A stretch of DNA of 57,137 nt from Lacticaseibacillus manihotivorans DSM 13343 = JCM 12514 (GTDB lineage Bacteria > Bacillota > Bacilli > Lactobacillales > Lactobacillaceae): assembly GCF_001435035.1 (NCBI RefSeq), contig NZ_AZEU01000174.1:1-57137 (forward strand). Direction: 5' to 3'. Position 1 is the first letter of the stretch. Each line of letters opens with the position of its first letter. The notes beneath the pieces are model-generated. The model made no database searches. It had not been told where the DNA came from and saw only the letters and a list, made by a program, of their open reading frames with translations. The position numbers and the translations under genes are program-made. Below, in pieces: positions 24,204-34,137 of the stretch.

Positions 24204-25061
24204 CTATTTCAATAACTCTGTAACGCCATCATGCTCTTTGATCTTCTTGGCTTTCAGCAAATTCCCGAGTGCCCGCTTGAAAGCGCCTTTGCTGATACCA
24301 AACGCCAACTTGATGGCTTCAGGATCAGATTTATCGGTAAATGCGATCGTGCCATCTTCAGAATGTTCCAACACGGCTAAGATCATCGCGGCATCATCGG
24401 AAATCGCTTCAAACGCCCGCGGCTTCAAGCTCAAGTTCAATTCCCCGTTTGGCCGCACGCCGATCACGCGCGCATGCACCACTTCACCTAAGCGCGGTTC
24501 GATATCGCGTTCGCTTGGATGAATAAAGCCTAAGACATAATCATCCGTGACCACATGCGTCCCCGCCATTTTCAAGCGGTAAACGGTTGCCGTCACATCA
24601 GCGTTCATTTGGCTTTGCTTGCCAATGTTGGATACGGCTTTGATCATGTCAACGTCGGCGAGCTTGCCCCATAAGCGGTGCTTCTTATCGATGGTCAACG
24701 CGACCATCAACTTATCACCGCGCGCTGGCCACAAGCGGCTGAGTTCAGGCAGTTGATCAAGGGATACCACGATATCTTTATCGGGTAAGCCGATGTTAAC
24801 GAACACCCCAAGATCATGACGCACTTCAACCACAGTTGCCCAGGCAAAATGATCATGCCCCACGGTTGGGATCTTGGTGGTCATCTTCGCATCGCCATGT
24901 TGATTTTCATAAACAAAACCGTGTACGTCGGTCCCAGTTTCAGGGATTGTTTCAAATTCTGCGGCATCAATGGCAAAAGTGTCACCTTGATATTGCGCAA
25001 AAACATTTTTATCATTGTGATCACTGACGGTTGCCGTCAGGATCTGTCCATTTAACTTCAT
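24204..25061 (-). CDS. cvfB: CvfB-like S1-domain RNA-binding protein
   Basis: The 285-residue protein contains tandem S1-like domains followed by a winged helix. Segments WATVVEVRHDLGVFVNIGLPDKDIVVS and DDYVLGFIHPSERDIEPRLGEVVHARVIG are S1-type, and the C-terminal FGISKGAFKRALGNLLKAKKI is the winged helix. CvfB of Staphylococcus affects virulence gene expression through RNA binding; in lactobacilli the target is unknown. It lies between DUF441 and xerD in one operon. Confidence 0.9.
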   Translation of the reverse strand: MKLNGQILTATVSDHNDKNVFAQYQGDTFAIDAAEFETIPETGTDVHGFVYENQHGDAKMTTKIPTVGHDHFAWATVVEVRHDLGVFVNIGLPDKDIVVSLDQLPELSRLWPARGDKLMVALTIDKKHRLWGKLADVDMIKAVSNIGKQSQMNADVTATVYRLKMAGTHVVTDDYVLGFIHPSERDIEPRLGEVVHARVIGVRPNGELNLSLKPRAFEAISDDAAMILAVLEHSEDGTIAFTDKSDPEAIKLAFGISKGAFKRALGNLLKAKKIKEHDGVTELLK

Positions 25062-25071
25062 TGTGTTCTCC

Positions 25072-25533
25072 TTAATGTTGCGGGATCAAATTAAAAACAG
25101 TCAAAATCACGTAAGTCATCCCACTGGCGATCACCGGTCCGGCTGCGATCCCGCGCAACAGCACGACTCCCATGATCGTCCCAAAAACTAACGCGACGGT
25201 CATTTCCGGGCTTTGGGCTAACAAGCCAACGCCTTTAGCTGAAAGTACGGCGACCAATACACCCATGGCGATGGCGATCCACCCTGCAGGTTCGCGTAAG
25301 ACTTTCAATAATTCTTTAAACCCGATTTCGCCAGTGGCGATCGGTACCATGATGGCCGCTGAAATCACAGTCACGCCCCAGTTGATCCCTTGGCTTTGCA
25401 AAGTTTTCAATAGCGGTTGTAGTGGTGGCAAAGCTTTTAAGATCATCACAAAACCCACGCCGATCATCAGCGACCGATTCTTGGCAAGCGTTGCGATCAA
25501 GAAGATGCCGGCAAGAAATACCCAACTTTCCAT
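25072..25533 (-). CDS. DUF441 family integral membrane protein
   Basis: The 153-residue protein has four predicted membrane helices with a glycine-rich pattern (ESWVFLAGIFLIATLAKNRSL and VFGTIMGVVLLRGIAAGPVIASG), as in the YtwI/DUF441 family. The function is unknown. I chose the ATG before ESWVFL because GGAGG stands five bases upstream. It heads the operon with cvfB and xerD. Confidence 0.9.
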   Translation of the reverse strand: MESWVFLAGIFLIATLAKNRSLMIGVGFVMILKALPPLQPLLKTLQSQGINWGVTVISAAIMVPIATGEIGFKELLKVLREPAGWIAIAMGVLVAVLSAKGVGLLAQSPEMTVALVFGTIMGVVLLRGIAAGPVIASGMTYVILTVFNLIPQH

Positions 25534-25587
25534 TGCTTCCTCCTTCAAAAACTCGTCTTTTTCTACTTTACCTGAAAGCTTGTCTTA

Positions 25588-25616
25588 ATCATAGTCTTTT
25601 CGATGAATTATGTTAA
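25588..25616 (-). promoter_or_regulatory. Promoter of the DUF441/cvfB/xerD operon
   Basis: On the minus strand TTAACA and TATGAT are 17 bases apart. Confidence 0.6.
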
Positions 25617-25624
25617 CTTGTCTC

Positions 25625-25650
25625 AGCAAAAAAGCCGGCCTCAGCCAGCT
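25625..25650 (-). terminator. Terminator of the XRE/membrane-protein pair
   Basis: AAGCTGGC-TGAG-GCCGGCTT on the minus strand with one wobble pair, followed by TTTTG. Confidence 0.85.
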
Positions 25651-25651
25651 T

Positions 25652-26328
25652 TTAGTGAAACCACTGCAGATACACCCATAACCCTAACCACGCCCACGCC
25701 GCGAACCAATACCAACGCTTGGTTTGCTGGTTAAGCGATAAAACGAATAAAGGGATCCCCGCAATGATGAAGTTACCGATTATGGTCAACATCGGCGTAT
25801 GAATAGTCGCAAGATTTGCCCGCACCCAAAACGTGATCACCAACAGCAAACTCCAGATCCCAAGTATTAGGCCGCGCGCCTTATTCAAATGCAGGCGATG
25901 TCCAGAGCGTGCCACCTTAAGCCAAGCAATGATGGCCAGGCCAGTCCACGCGATGCCATCAGCCAAGTCATGGCACCGATTTGCACTCGACCATGCGTCC
26001 AAACTGGATCAAGTAAATGCAGTTGAATATCTTGGATGATCAACGCCCACTGCCCAACTGCAAGCCACGAGAAAACAATCGCAAAGCCCGGTAACAAATG
26101 CGCCCGTTGTTGCGAAAGATACGCGTCGACCGCTAATTCGTATCCGATCAAGGGCATCAGGACCACACCTAAAATCAAAGTGAGCATCAGCGTATCATCA
26201 GCAAACAGCGCATGCCCGATCAAAAGCTGCGCACTTATAATGAAGAAAAAAATCACGATCAAGGCAATAAACGCCCATAACACCCCACGCAACGCTAATT
26301 GTCGTTGCCGCTCATCCAATTGTCGCAT
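25652..26328 (-). pseudogene. Frameshifted multi-helix membrane protein linked to an XRE regulator
   Basis: Two overlapping reading frames make one interrupted gene. The first runs from MRQLDERQRQ through four membrane helices to IGAMTWLMA (about 25950), then leaves the hydrophobic pattern. The second frame continues it with DGIAWTGLAIIAWLK and three more helices, to the stop before the terminator. A single-base deletion near 25945-25955 would explain it. The intact product would be about 225 residues. The SD GGAGG is eight bases before the first ATG, and the XRE gene ends 3 bp upstream. I do not recognise the family. A sequencing error cannot be excluded. Confidence 0.7.
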
Positions 26329-26331
26329 GGC

Positions 26332-26529
26332 TTATTCCTCCCAGAACAAATCGTCCAACGTACAGCCCAGCACCTTGCAAATCGTGATGCATAATTGCAC
26401 CGTAGGATTATAATTGCCTTTTTCAATGGCGCCGATGGTTTGCCGCGTCACTCCTACACGCTCGGCGAGTTCTTCTTGGGTGAAATCTTTGGCCGCACGA
26501 GCTGCGCGTAATTTAAGATTTTTTGCCAA
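26332..26529 (-). CDS. XRE family (Cro/CI-type) transcriptional regulator
   Basis: The 65-residue protein is a single helix-turn-helix: KLRAARAAKDFTQEELAERV, then GVTRQTIGAIEKGNYNPTVQ and CKVLGCTLDDLFWEE. This is the compact repressor-like type commonly paired with a small membrane protein gene in Firmicutes. The start is TTG, five bases after GGAGGGG; the longer reading would use poor upstream starts. It is followed after 3 bp by the frameshifted membrane gene. It most likely autoregulates the pair. Confidence 0.9.
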   Translation of the reverse strand: MAKNLKLRAARAAKDFTQEELAERVGVTRQTIGAIEKGNYNPTVQLCITICKVLGCTLDDLFWEE

Positions 26530-26596
26530 GCACACCCCTCCAGTCAAGTTAAACATAAGCGTCATCATGTTAAGTATAGTTTACATCCAACGGCAT

Positions 26597-26632
26597 AAAA
26601 AAACCAGTGCTCAACGAATTGAGTACTGGCTT
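26597..26632 (-). terminator. Terminator of pyk
   Basis: CCAGTACTCAA-TTCG-TTGAGCACTGG on the minus strand with a UUCG-type loop, followed by TTTTTTT. Confidence 0.93.
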
Positions 26633-26656
26633 TTTCTTACACAGTGTAATCAGAGA

Positions 26657-28420
26657 TTACAGGGTGTTAGTAGCGCCTTTGTAGACGATACCACGACGGG
26701 AATCAACGGTGATCACTTGACCATCGGTGATCGCATCCATTGCGCCGGCTGCGCCGACAACAACTGGGATACCCATAGCGATACCAACAACAGCAGCGTG
26801 GCTAGTCAAACCACCATTTTCGACAACTAAAGCAGCTGCCTTTTCGATGGCTGGTAAGTAGTCTTTGTCGGTCGTCTTAACGACAAGGATGTCGCCTTTG
26901 CTCATCTTAGAAGCAGCTTCATCAGCGTTGCTTGCTAAAACAGCTTTACCAACAGTGGATTCGTCGCCAACACCAGAGCCTTCAACCAGCTTGGAGCCGA
27001 TCAATTGAGCCTTCATGACGTTAGTAGTACCAGTTTCACCAACTGGGACACCGGCAGTGATCAAGATCAAGTCGCCTTCTTGAGCAAAGCCTAATTCGAC
27101 AGCCTTCTTAGTGGCTAATTCGAACATTGCGTCAGTTGAGTCTGGCTTTTCAGCAACGATTGGGAAGACACCCCAGTTAACCGTCAAACCGCGACGAGTC
27201 TTGTCGTCAAAAGTGATGGCAAGAATGTCAGCCTTAGGACGATACTTGGAGATCATGCGGGCAGTGAAGCCGGATTCAGTAGCAGCAACGATGGTCTTAA
27301 CACCAAGGTTACGTGCAGTGTGGGCAACAGATTGGCCAACAGCTTCCGTAACGTTTTCTTTGTTAGCAAATGACTTCAAAGCATAAGTGTCGCTGTTTTG
27401 CATTGCGTTTTCGGCGTATTCGTCGATACGAGCCATAGCAGCAACAGATTCTACTGGGTAGTCACCGTTAGCAGATTCGCCAGAAAGCATGGTTGCATCA
27501 GTACCATCAAAGACGGCGTTAGCAACGTCAGAAACTTCGGCACGCGTTGGGCGTGGGTTTTCTTGCATGGAATCAAGCATTTGGGTAGCGGTGATAACTG
27601 GCTTACCAGCAGCGTTAGCCTTCTTGATCATGGTCTTTTGAACGAGTGGCACTTGTTCGAATGGAATTTCGACACCCATGTCACCACGAGGAACCATCAA
27701 GCCATCGGAAACTTTCAAGACAGCATCGAAGTTGTCGATACCTTCTTGGGATTCGATCTTAGGGAAGATTTGGACGTTAAGCGCGTCTTTTTCTTCAAGC
27801 AATTCGCGAATGTCCAAGATATCTTGAGGCTTACGAACGAAGGATGCGGCGATGAAGTTGATGCCGTGGTCCAAACCGAAGCGGATGTCAGAAGCATCCT
27901 TTTCAGTGATACCAGGCAAGTTGATGCCGACACCAGGGGCGTTGACACCTTTACGGGAGCCAAGCATCCCACCGTTTTCAACTTCGACAACCAATTCACG
28001 GTTGGCTTCGTCTTTTTCGGTGATCAAGGTATCGATCAAACCATCATCAAACAGAACGTGGCCACCAACATGAGTATCGTCATACAAACCAGGGTAAGTA
28101 ACGGCGATCTTTTCAGGGGTGCCTTCAATGGAGTCATCCATGGAAATACGCATTACGTCGCCAGTGTGTAATTCGAACTTCTTGCCCTTTTGGACAGTGG
28201 TCCGGATTTCAGCACCTTTGGTATCAAGCATGATCCCAACAGTCTTGCCAGTGATCTTTTCTGCTTCATGCACCATGTTTAAACGGGATAAGTGTTCTTC
28301 ATGGTCACCATGAGAGAAGTTAAACCGGAAAACGTTAGCCCCCGCTTCGATCAACTTAACGATGATATCAGTACTGTTTGATGCAGGTCCAAGCGTGCTA
28401 ACGATCTTGGTTTTTTTCAT
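26657..28420 (-). CDS. pyk: Pyruvate kinase with C-terminal PEP-utilising domain
   Basis: Pyk converts phosphoenolpyruvate and ADP to pyruvate and ATP, the last step of glycolysis. MKKTKIVSTLGPASNS, the catalytic lysine region IFPKIESQEG and TRAEVSDVANAVFDGTDATMLSGE are intact. Residues from about 475 form the extra domain GGLTSHAAVVGIAMGIPVVVG, related to the phosphohistidine domain of PEP synthase but used here in structure or regulation. The 587-residue length is the Bacillus/Lactobacillus type. It follows pfkA by 60 bp and shares its transcript. Codon use looks strongly optimised. Confidence 0.98.
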   Translation of the reverse strand: MKKTKIVSTLGPASNSTDIIVKLIEAGANVFRFNFSHGDHEEHLSRLNMVHEAEKITGKTVGIMLDTKGAEIRTTVQKGKKFELHTGDVMRISMDDSIEGTPEKIAVTYPGLYDDTHVGGHVLFDDGLIDTLITEKDEANRELVVEVENGGMLGSRKGVNAPGVGINLPGITEKDASDIRFGLDHGINFIAASFVRKPQDILDIRELLEEKDALNVQIFPKIESQEGIDNFDAVLKVSDGLMVPRGDMGVEIPFEQVPLVQKTMIKKANAAGKPVITATQMLDSMQENPRPTRAEVSDVANAVFDGTDATMLSGESANGDYPVESVAAMARIDEYAENAMQNSDTYALKSFANKENVTEAVGQSVAHTARNLGVKTIVAATESGFTARMISKYRPKADILAITFDDKTRRGLTVNWGVFPIVAEKPDSTDAMFELATKKAVELGFAQEGDLILITAGVPVGETGTTNVMKAQLIGSKLVEGSGVGDESTVGKAVLASNADEAASKMSKGDILVVKTTDKDYLPAIEKAAALVVENGGLTSHAAVVGIAMGIPVVVGAAGAMDAITDGQVITVDSRRGIVYKGATNTL

Positions 28421-28480
28421 AAAAGAAATCGCTCCTTTGACAATTTTTTTAAAATGACTGGACGTCAGTTTAAACAGAAA

Positions 28481-29449
<969 letters not shown>

Positions 29450-29467
29450 TCATGCATAATCTTTTTA

Positions 29468-29504
29468 AGATCAAGGACTTGATCTCAAATACTTATTCAT
29501 CTTA
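29468..29504 (-). promoter_or_regulatory. pfkA promoter -10 and leader palindrome
   Basis: TAAGAT (29504-29499) is a likely -10 with GCGACA 17 bases upstream. From about 15 bases downstream, AGATCAAG-TC-CTTGATCT is a perfect 8 bp inverted repeat, in the position of an operator or leader hairpin. Confidence 0.5.
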
Positions 29505-29564
29505 ACACTTTTCAGAAATCGTGTCGCCTAAAAACACGCTTTTATGCAGATTTTCACCAGCTTG

Positions 29565-32500
29565 TCATTTTTCTTGCAGGACAACATTGGCTGAACCTAA
29601 CTGGTTTCGCAGTTCTGCCAGCAATCGCGATTCCCCGCTCACCCAGAATTTTTGTGCGAGTTGGGTAATTTGGCGGTGCGGTTGTTGCACCAAGATCACC
29701 GGAATCGGGCCATGGGCGCGACTTAATGTTTTCAGCAAATTCGCTTGATCATTGAAATTTTCAGGTAATTGCAAGAATAACTTGGCTTTCGGCAACTGCG
29801 CCAATGCATCATCCCCGAGTTGCACCGTATCTACGAGCACTTGTAGGCCATCGCGTTCCTCGATTTTGCCAGTGACCACGATCACTTGACCAGCATTTAA
29901 CTCTGGCAAGCGTTGAAAGACTTGCGGAAATACTGTAACGCTGGTGCTGCCAGTCCCATCTTGTCCATCGATAAACGCCATCGCTTGGCCTTTTTTGGTG
30001 CGGATCGACTTGATGCGCCGCACGACCAGCACTGTCGTCACGCGACTGTTGACTTCAAAGTCTGCCACTGCCGTCAGCTGTTGGAAAGGCTTCAAGGCCT
30101 GCACATAACGATCGACTGGATGCCCGGATAAGTAAACGCCAAGCACTGCGGCTTCTTGATCCAAGCGCTCAACTGGGGGAAAATCTGGCACCTCGACGGA
30201 TTTTGGCGCCAGCACCGCAAACAATTCCATATTGTTGCCAGATAAAGCAATACTTTGGATCAATTCATCGAGGTTCGCCAAGGTTTTAGCGCGATTGGCA
30301 TCAAAACTATCAAAGGCGCCGGCATATACCAGTGGCGCAAAGGTATCTTTTTTCAGCCACTTGGCATCAAGTCGGGATAAACAATCGCGCAGATCTTTGA
30401 ACGGCCCATTTTTACGGGCAGTCAGGATCGCCTCGACAAAATCGCGCCGCACCCCTTTGATCGTCGACAGTCCAAAGCGAATACCTTGTTGTTGCAAGGT
30501 AAAATACCGTGCACTTTGGTTGATGTCTGGGCCAAACAATGGGACTTTGCGATCTTTGAGCTCTTGCACATACACCCGCAATTTTTCCGTATTGCTCAAG
30601 CTGGTATTCATCAGCGCGGCAAAAAAGGCGGTTGAGAAGTGACACTTCAAATACGCCAACCAAAAGGCGATCATCGAATACGCCACCGCGTGACTGCGGT
30701 TAAAGCCGTAATTGGCAAAGCGGTCGATATAATCGTAAACCGTTTCGGCCACTTCAGCCGAGTACCCTTTCGCTTGCGCCCCAGCCAAAAAGCGGGCCCG
30801 TTCTTCTTTTAACACGGCTTGTTTTTTCTTACTCATGGCGCGCCGCAATAAGTCGGCTTCGCCTAAGCTGAACCCACCCATCGCACTGGCCACTTGCATG
30901 ACTTGTTCTTGGTAAACCAGGATGCCATAAGTCGGCTTTAAAATCGGCTCAAGCGCTGGCGCCGCATATGTGATCGGCTCGCGGCCTTGTTTTCTGGCGA
31001 TAAAGTGGTCGATGTTTTCCATTGGACCTGGCCGATACAAGGCATTGGTCGCCACCACATCTTCAAAACTGGTCGGCTTTAGATTGCGCAATACCCGCCG
31101 GATCCCGCTTGATTCAAACTGGAACACCCCATTGGTATCCCCGCGTGCAAACAATTGCAAGGTTTGGGCATCATCCAAGGGGATCGTTTTGGGATCAAAA
31201 GGTTGGTCGGTGAGTTTTTCCACCCAAAAGCTGGCAGTGGCTAAGATGCTCAAGTTCCGCAAGCCTAAGAAATCCATTTTCAACAACCCAAGAGCTTCGA
31301 CATCTCCCATTGGCACTTGGGTTTGCGCGATGCCATCGCCGCCAGTTTGCAAAGCGACAGTATCAGTCAAAGGCTCTTGGGCCAACACGATGCCGGCTGC
31401 ATGCGTCGAGTCATGGCGTGGCAAACCTTCTAGCGCCAGGGCAGTGGCAAACAGCTGTTGATTTTGTTCTGAGTCAGAAACCAAGTTGCGCAACGGTTGC
31501 GATTGTTTGTAGGCTGTTTGCAAATCGATATGAAAAACACTCGGAATCGCAGCACTCCATTTGTTGCTTTCAAATTGACTCAACCCAAACACCCGCGCCA
31601 CATCGCGTAGTGCTTGTTTAGCGCCAAAGGTCCCAAAGGTGATGATCTGGGCCATGTGGTCGTCGCCATAGCGCTGATGCACATATTCGATCAACTCTTG
31701 ACGCCGATTATCGGGAATATCCAAATCGATATCCGGCATTTGGGCCCGCGCTGGATTTAAGAAGCGTTCAAATAATAAATGATATTTGATCGGATCCACT
31801 TCTGTGATCGCCAGCGCCCAGGCGACTAACGCTCCGGCGGCAGAACCACGGCCAGGTCCAGTCATAATGTTAACTTGATGGGCATGATTCATCACATCCC
31901 ACACCACCAAGAAGTAATCTGAAAAGCCCATTTCCGTGATCACACCCAGCTCGTAATTCAAACGTTTGGTGTAGTCATCTGGAAGCGGCTGTTTGCCAAA
32001 GCGTGCTTGCAGGCCTTGCAAAGCGAGTTGTTTTAAGTATGTTGGCGCATCTAGCCCTTCAGGCGTATCAAAATGCGGCAGTTGCGGCTGTTTGAATTGG
32101 ATCGTGACGTCAGCTTGTTGGGCAATTATTTCAGTTTGCTGAACAGCCGATGCCAACCCCGCCTCGATAAAAGGTTGAGCGGCAGCTTCTGGTGACATCA
32201 ACCATTGCGTGCCTGGATCCATTAAGGTCGGATCGCGCAAATTCAACGGCGTGCCTGCCCCGATGGCTTGTAGCACTTTTTGATTGAAGGCATCGTTTGG
32301 CTCGATGTAGTTAACATCTCCCAGCGCTACGATCGGCAGCTTCCGCGCTTGAGCAAAAGCAGGCAACTCAGATTGCAACTCCTGCGCGCGCAATCCGAGA
32401 TTCACAAAGGCAGGATGCTTGGCTTGAATCGCTTGCACAAAGTCATCGCCGCTGGCCCATAGATCGCCAAACCCAGGTGTCAACAAATAAGCCCCTGGCA

Positions 32501-32846
32501 CGATCACAGCCAAGCCAGTAAACTCAGGTAAATCAGCGAGTTTCACAGGATTTTCTGCGAGCTTGATTTGGGAGCTGATTTTCAACAGCTGGTGGTAACC
32601 AGCATCATTTTCTGCAATGGCGACGATTTCTGCATCGGCAATTTGCACCGTCAAGCCCATTAATGGTTTGATCCCGGCGGCCTTAGCTTGACGATAAAAC
32701 TCGACGCTGGCGTATAACACGTTCACATCAGTTAAGGCCAAAGCCTGATAACCTCGGGCTTTGGCGGTATCGATCAAGGCATTAATGGTGATAGGACTTT
32801 GCAAAAGCGAAAAGCTACTTTTGACTTGTAATTGTGTGAATGACAT
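29565..32846 (-). CDS. dnaE: DNA polymerase III subunit alpha, DnaE type
   Basis: The 1093-residue polymerase has an N-terminal PHP domain (about 1-200), the catalytic PDIDLDIPDNRRQELIEYV aspartates, palm motifs such as GPGRGSAAGALVAWAL, a helix-hairpin-helix region and a C-terminal OB domain (VTTVLVVRRIKSIRTKKGQA). In Firmicutes DnaE works beside the replicative PolC, extending primers and in lesion bypass. There is no DnaQ-type exonuclease domain. I chose the ATG giving MSFTQLQVKSSFS because GAGGTG precedes it. It is divergent from the DUF2929 gene. Confidence 0.96.
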   Translation of the reverse strand: MSFTQLQVKSSFSLLQSPITINALIDTAKARGYQALALTDVNVLYASVEFYRQAKAAGIKPLMGLTVQIADAEIVAIAENDAGYHQLLKISSQIKLAENPVKLADLPEFTGLAVIVPGAYLLTPGFGDLWASGDDFVQAIQAKHPAFVNLGLRAQELQSELPAFAQARKLPIVALGDVNYIEPNDAFNQKVLQAIGAGTPLNLRDPTLMDPGTQWLMSPEAAAQPFIEAGLASAVQQTEIIAQQADVTIQFKQPQLPHFDTPEGLDAPTYLKQLALQGLQARFGKQPLPDDYTKRLNYELGVITEMGFSDYFLVVWDVMNHAHQVNIMTGPGRGSAAGALVAWALAITEVDPIKYHLLFERFLNPARAQMPDIDLDIPDNRRQELIEYVHQRYGDDHMAQIITFGTFGAKQALRDVARVFGLSQFESNKWSAAIPSVFHIDLQTAYKQSQPLRNLVSDSEQNQQLFATALALEGLPRHDSTHAAGIVLAQEPLTDTVALQTGGDGIAQTQVPMGDVEALGLLKMDFLGLRNLSILATASFWVEKLTDQPFDPKTIPLDDAQTLQLFARGDTNGVFQFESSGIRRVLRNLKPTSFEDVVATNALYRPGPMENIDHFIARKQGREPITYAAPALEPILKPTYGILVYQEQVMQVASAMGGFSLGEADLLRRAMSKKKQAVLKEERARFLAGAQAKGYSAEVAETVYDYIDRFANYGFNRSHAVAYSMIAFWLAYLKCHFSTAFFAALMNTSLSNTEKLRVYVQELKDRKVPLFGPDINQSARYFTLQQQGIRFGLSTIKGVRRDFVEAILTARKNGPFKDLRDCLSRLDAKWLKKDTFAPLVYAGAFDSFDANRAKTLANLDELIQSIALSGNNMELFAVLAPKSVEVPDFPPVERLDQEAAVLGVYLSGHPVDRYVQALKPFQQLTAVADFEVNSRVTTVLVVRRIKSIRTKKGQAMAFIDGQDGTGSTSVTVFPQVFQRLPELNAGQVIVVTGKIEERDGLQVLVDTVQLGDDALAQLPKAKLFLQLPENFNDQANLLKTLSRAHGPIPVILVQQPHRQITQLAQKFWVSGESRLLAELRNQLGSANVVLQEK

Positions 32847-32864
32847 CTTTTCACCTCTATGAAC

Positions 32865-32909
32865 ATTGTACCTGATTGTGCTTGCAAAATCTTGAGCCGG
32901 TGTTAAGAT
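32865..32909. promoter_or_regulatory. Divergent promoters of dnaE and DUF2929
   Basis: Rightward TTGCAA and TAAGAT are 16 bases apart (32882-32909). Leftward TACAAT (32870-32865) is a probable dnaE -10, with its -35 inside the same 45 bp. The two promoters overlap. Confidence 0.55.
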
Positions 32910-32932
32910 TGAGAAATGAAAAGAGGGATCAT

Positions 32933-33124
32933 ATGCGCTATCTTGCAACTATTTTTTGGGCCGCTATCCTCGGCCAAGTCGTTGGCTTTTTGATCGGTGC
33001 GTTAAACTCCGCCCCATACGATCCAATGCTGAGTTTGATCATCAGCGTGGTATTTGCCATCATCTTGTGCGTCTTACCACCAATCATGAAAGCAAATGAC
33101 CTGTCTGCTAAAAGTGAACATTAA
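32933..33124 (+). CDS. DUF2929 family small membrane protein
   Basis: The 63-residue protein begins MRYLATIFWAAILGQVVGFLIGAL and has two predicted membrane helices, in keeping with the DUF2929/YjzD-type family. The function is unknown. The start is set by GAGGG a few bases upstream. It is divergent from dnaE and followed at once by a strong terminator. A DUF2929 gene beside dnaE is frequent in lactobacilli. Confidence 0.88.
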   Translation: MRYLATIFWAAILGQVVGFLIGALNSAPYDPMLSLIISVVFAIILCVLPPIMKANDLSAKSEH

Positions 33125-33155
33125 AAAATAACCGCCAATTGGCGGTTATTTTTTT
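33122..33155. terminator. Bidirectional terminator after DUF2929 and the lipoprotein gene
   Basis: AAAATAACCGCC-AATT-GGCGGTTATTTT is a symmetric stem with A and T tracts on both sides. A second hairpin GTAGGAC/GATCCTAC follows at 33173-33196, on the lipoprotein side. Confidence 0.88.
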
Positions 33156-33207
33156 GCCCTGAAGCCAAAAAAAGTAGGACCTCAGCGATCCTACTTCGAG
33201 ACAAAAC

Positions 33208-34050
33208 TTATTTCGTGATGTAAATATACAAATCAGTCGTTGATAACCCGATATTGAATTTCACCCCATTGCTGGTGATGGTATCAATGGTGGTCGACCC
33301 ACTGCCGGCATCTTTGATGGCTTTGGTGAAAGCTTTGCCAACTTTTTTGGCGTCAGCGCCAGTCGCGTTAGCTAACAAGCCAAACTGCGTGCCAAAAGCA
33401 GTTTTAGCCTTTTTATTCTTCATCGCTTTAACGGATACCACATCCGTGATGGCGATCAGTTGACCATTTTGGACATTGAGCCGCAGTTTGCCCCCGTTAG
33501 TCGACAACACTTGCTTTAAACCATCAGTGCTGGTTGGCAATTGACTATCTTTGGTCGCTTGTTGGGCTTTGACCATCGCGGCTTGCAAGGCTTGTTGTTG
33601 CTTGGCATAGGCGACTTTTTGCGCCGGTGTCATCGAAGCAACAGCACTGGTGCCAGCTTTTTGTGCCGCAGCCAATTGCGTTTGAACCGACTTTGGCAAA
33701 GCCATCGCCACGATGGCTTGGTTGTATTTGGCCGAAATCGTCTTATAATCGCCGATTGATTTGGCCGCTTTGACGGTCACGGTCTTTTTTTGCCCATCGG
33801 AACTTAATTTCACCGTTTGTTTTTGGTTGCTCATCGGCACGGTCACGACGTAAGAGCCAGAGTTGACCTTACTCGTCCCGTTACCGGTAGGCGCTTGGTA
33901 CTTCACGGTTTTGCCACTGGCTTCGCCTTTGATCACGGCAACCATGCCGGTGGCTTTGTATGTGGTTTTAGAAGTGGTCAGTTGCTTGCCGCAAGCACTT
34001 AAGCCAAGCAATGCGGACATCGCAATGGCCAAAAATGCGATTTTTTTCAT
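33208..34050 (-). CDS. Hypothetical lipoprotein
   Basis: The 280-residue protein has a lipoprotein signal peptide: KKIAFLAIAMSALLGLSACGK, with lipobox LSAC and Cys20 as the acylated residue. The mature part is rich in Lys, Ala and Thr and contains an Ala/Gln-rich helical stretch. I do not recognise a domain. It is monocistronic with a good promoter preceded by a perfect inverted repeat. It is anchored on the outer face of the membrane; the function is unknown. Confidence 0.85.
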   Translation of the reverse strand: MKKIAFLAIAMSALLGLSACGKQLTTSKTTYKATGMVAVIKGEASGKTVKYQAPTGNGTSKVNSGSYVVTVPMSNQKQTVKLSSDGQKKTVTVKAAKSIGDYKTISAKYNQAIVAMALPKSVQTQLAAAQKAGTSAVASMTPAQKVAYAKQQQALQAAMVKAQQATKDSQLPTSTDGLKQVLSTNGGKLRLNVQNGQLIAITDVVSVKAMKNKKAKTAFGTQFGLLANATGADAKKVGKAFTKAIKDAGSGSTTIDTITSNGVKFNIGLSTTDLYIYITK

Positions 34051-34085
34051 GTGTAAACACCTTTCATCTCGTCAATCTGAATTCA

Positions 34086-34137
34086 ACCATACACTTGCGC
34101 CGGTTAGTTTTCAATTCAAATGTGACTAGGTGTCACA
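34086..34137 (-). promoter_or_regulatory. Lipoprotein gene promoter with upstream palindrome
   Basis: On the minus strand TTGAAA and TATGGT are 17 bases apart. Six bases upstream of the -35, TGTGAC-N5-GTCACA is a perfect 6 bp inverted repeat that also covers the stop codon of the 5'-nucleotidase gene. Confidence 0.6.

Noticed and set aside
27398-28171. 257-codon frame antisense to pyk
   Set aside because: Shadow of a highly codon-biased gene; no SD or promoter and no family resemblance.
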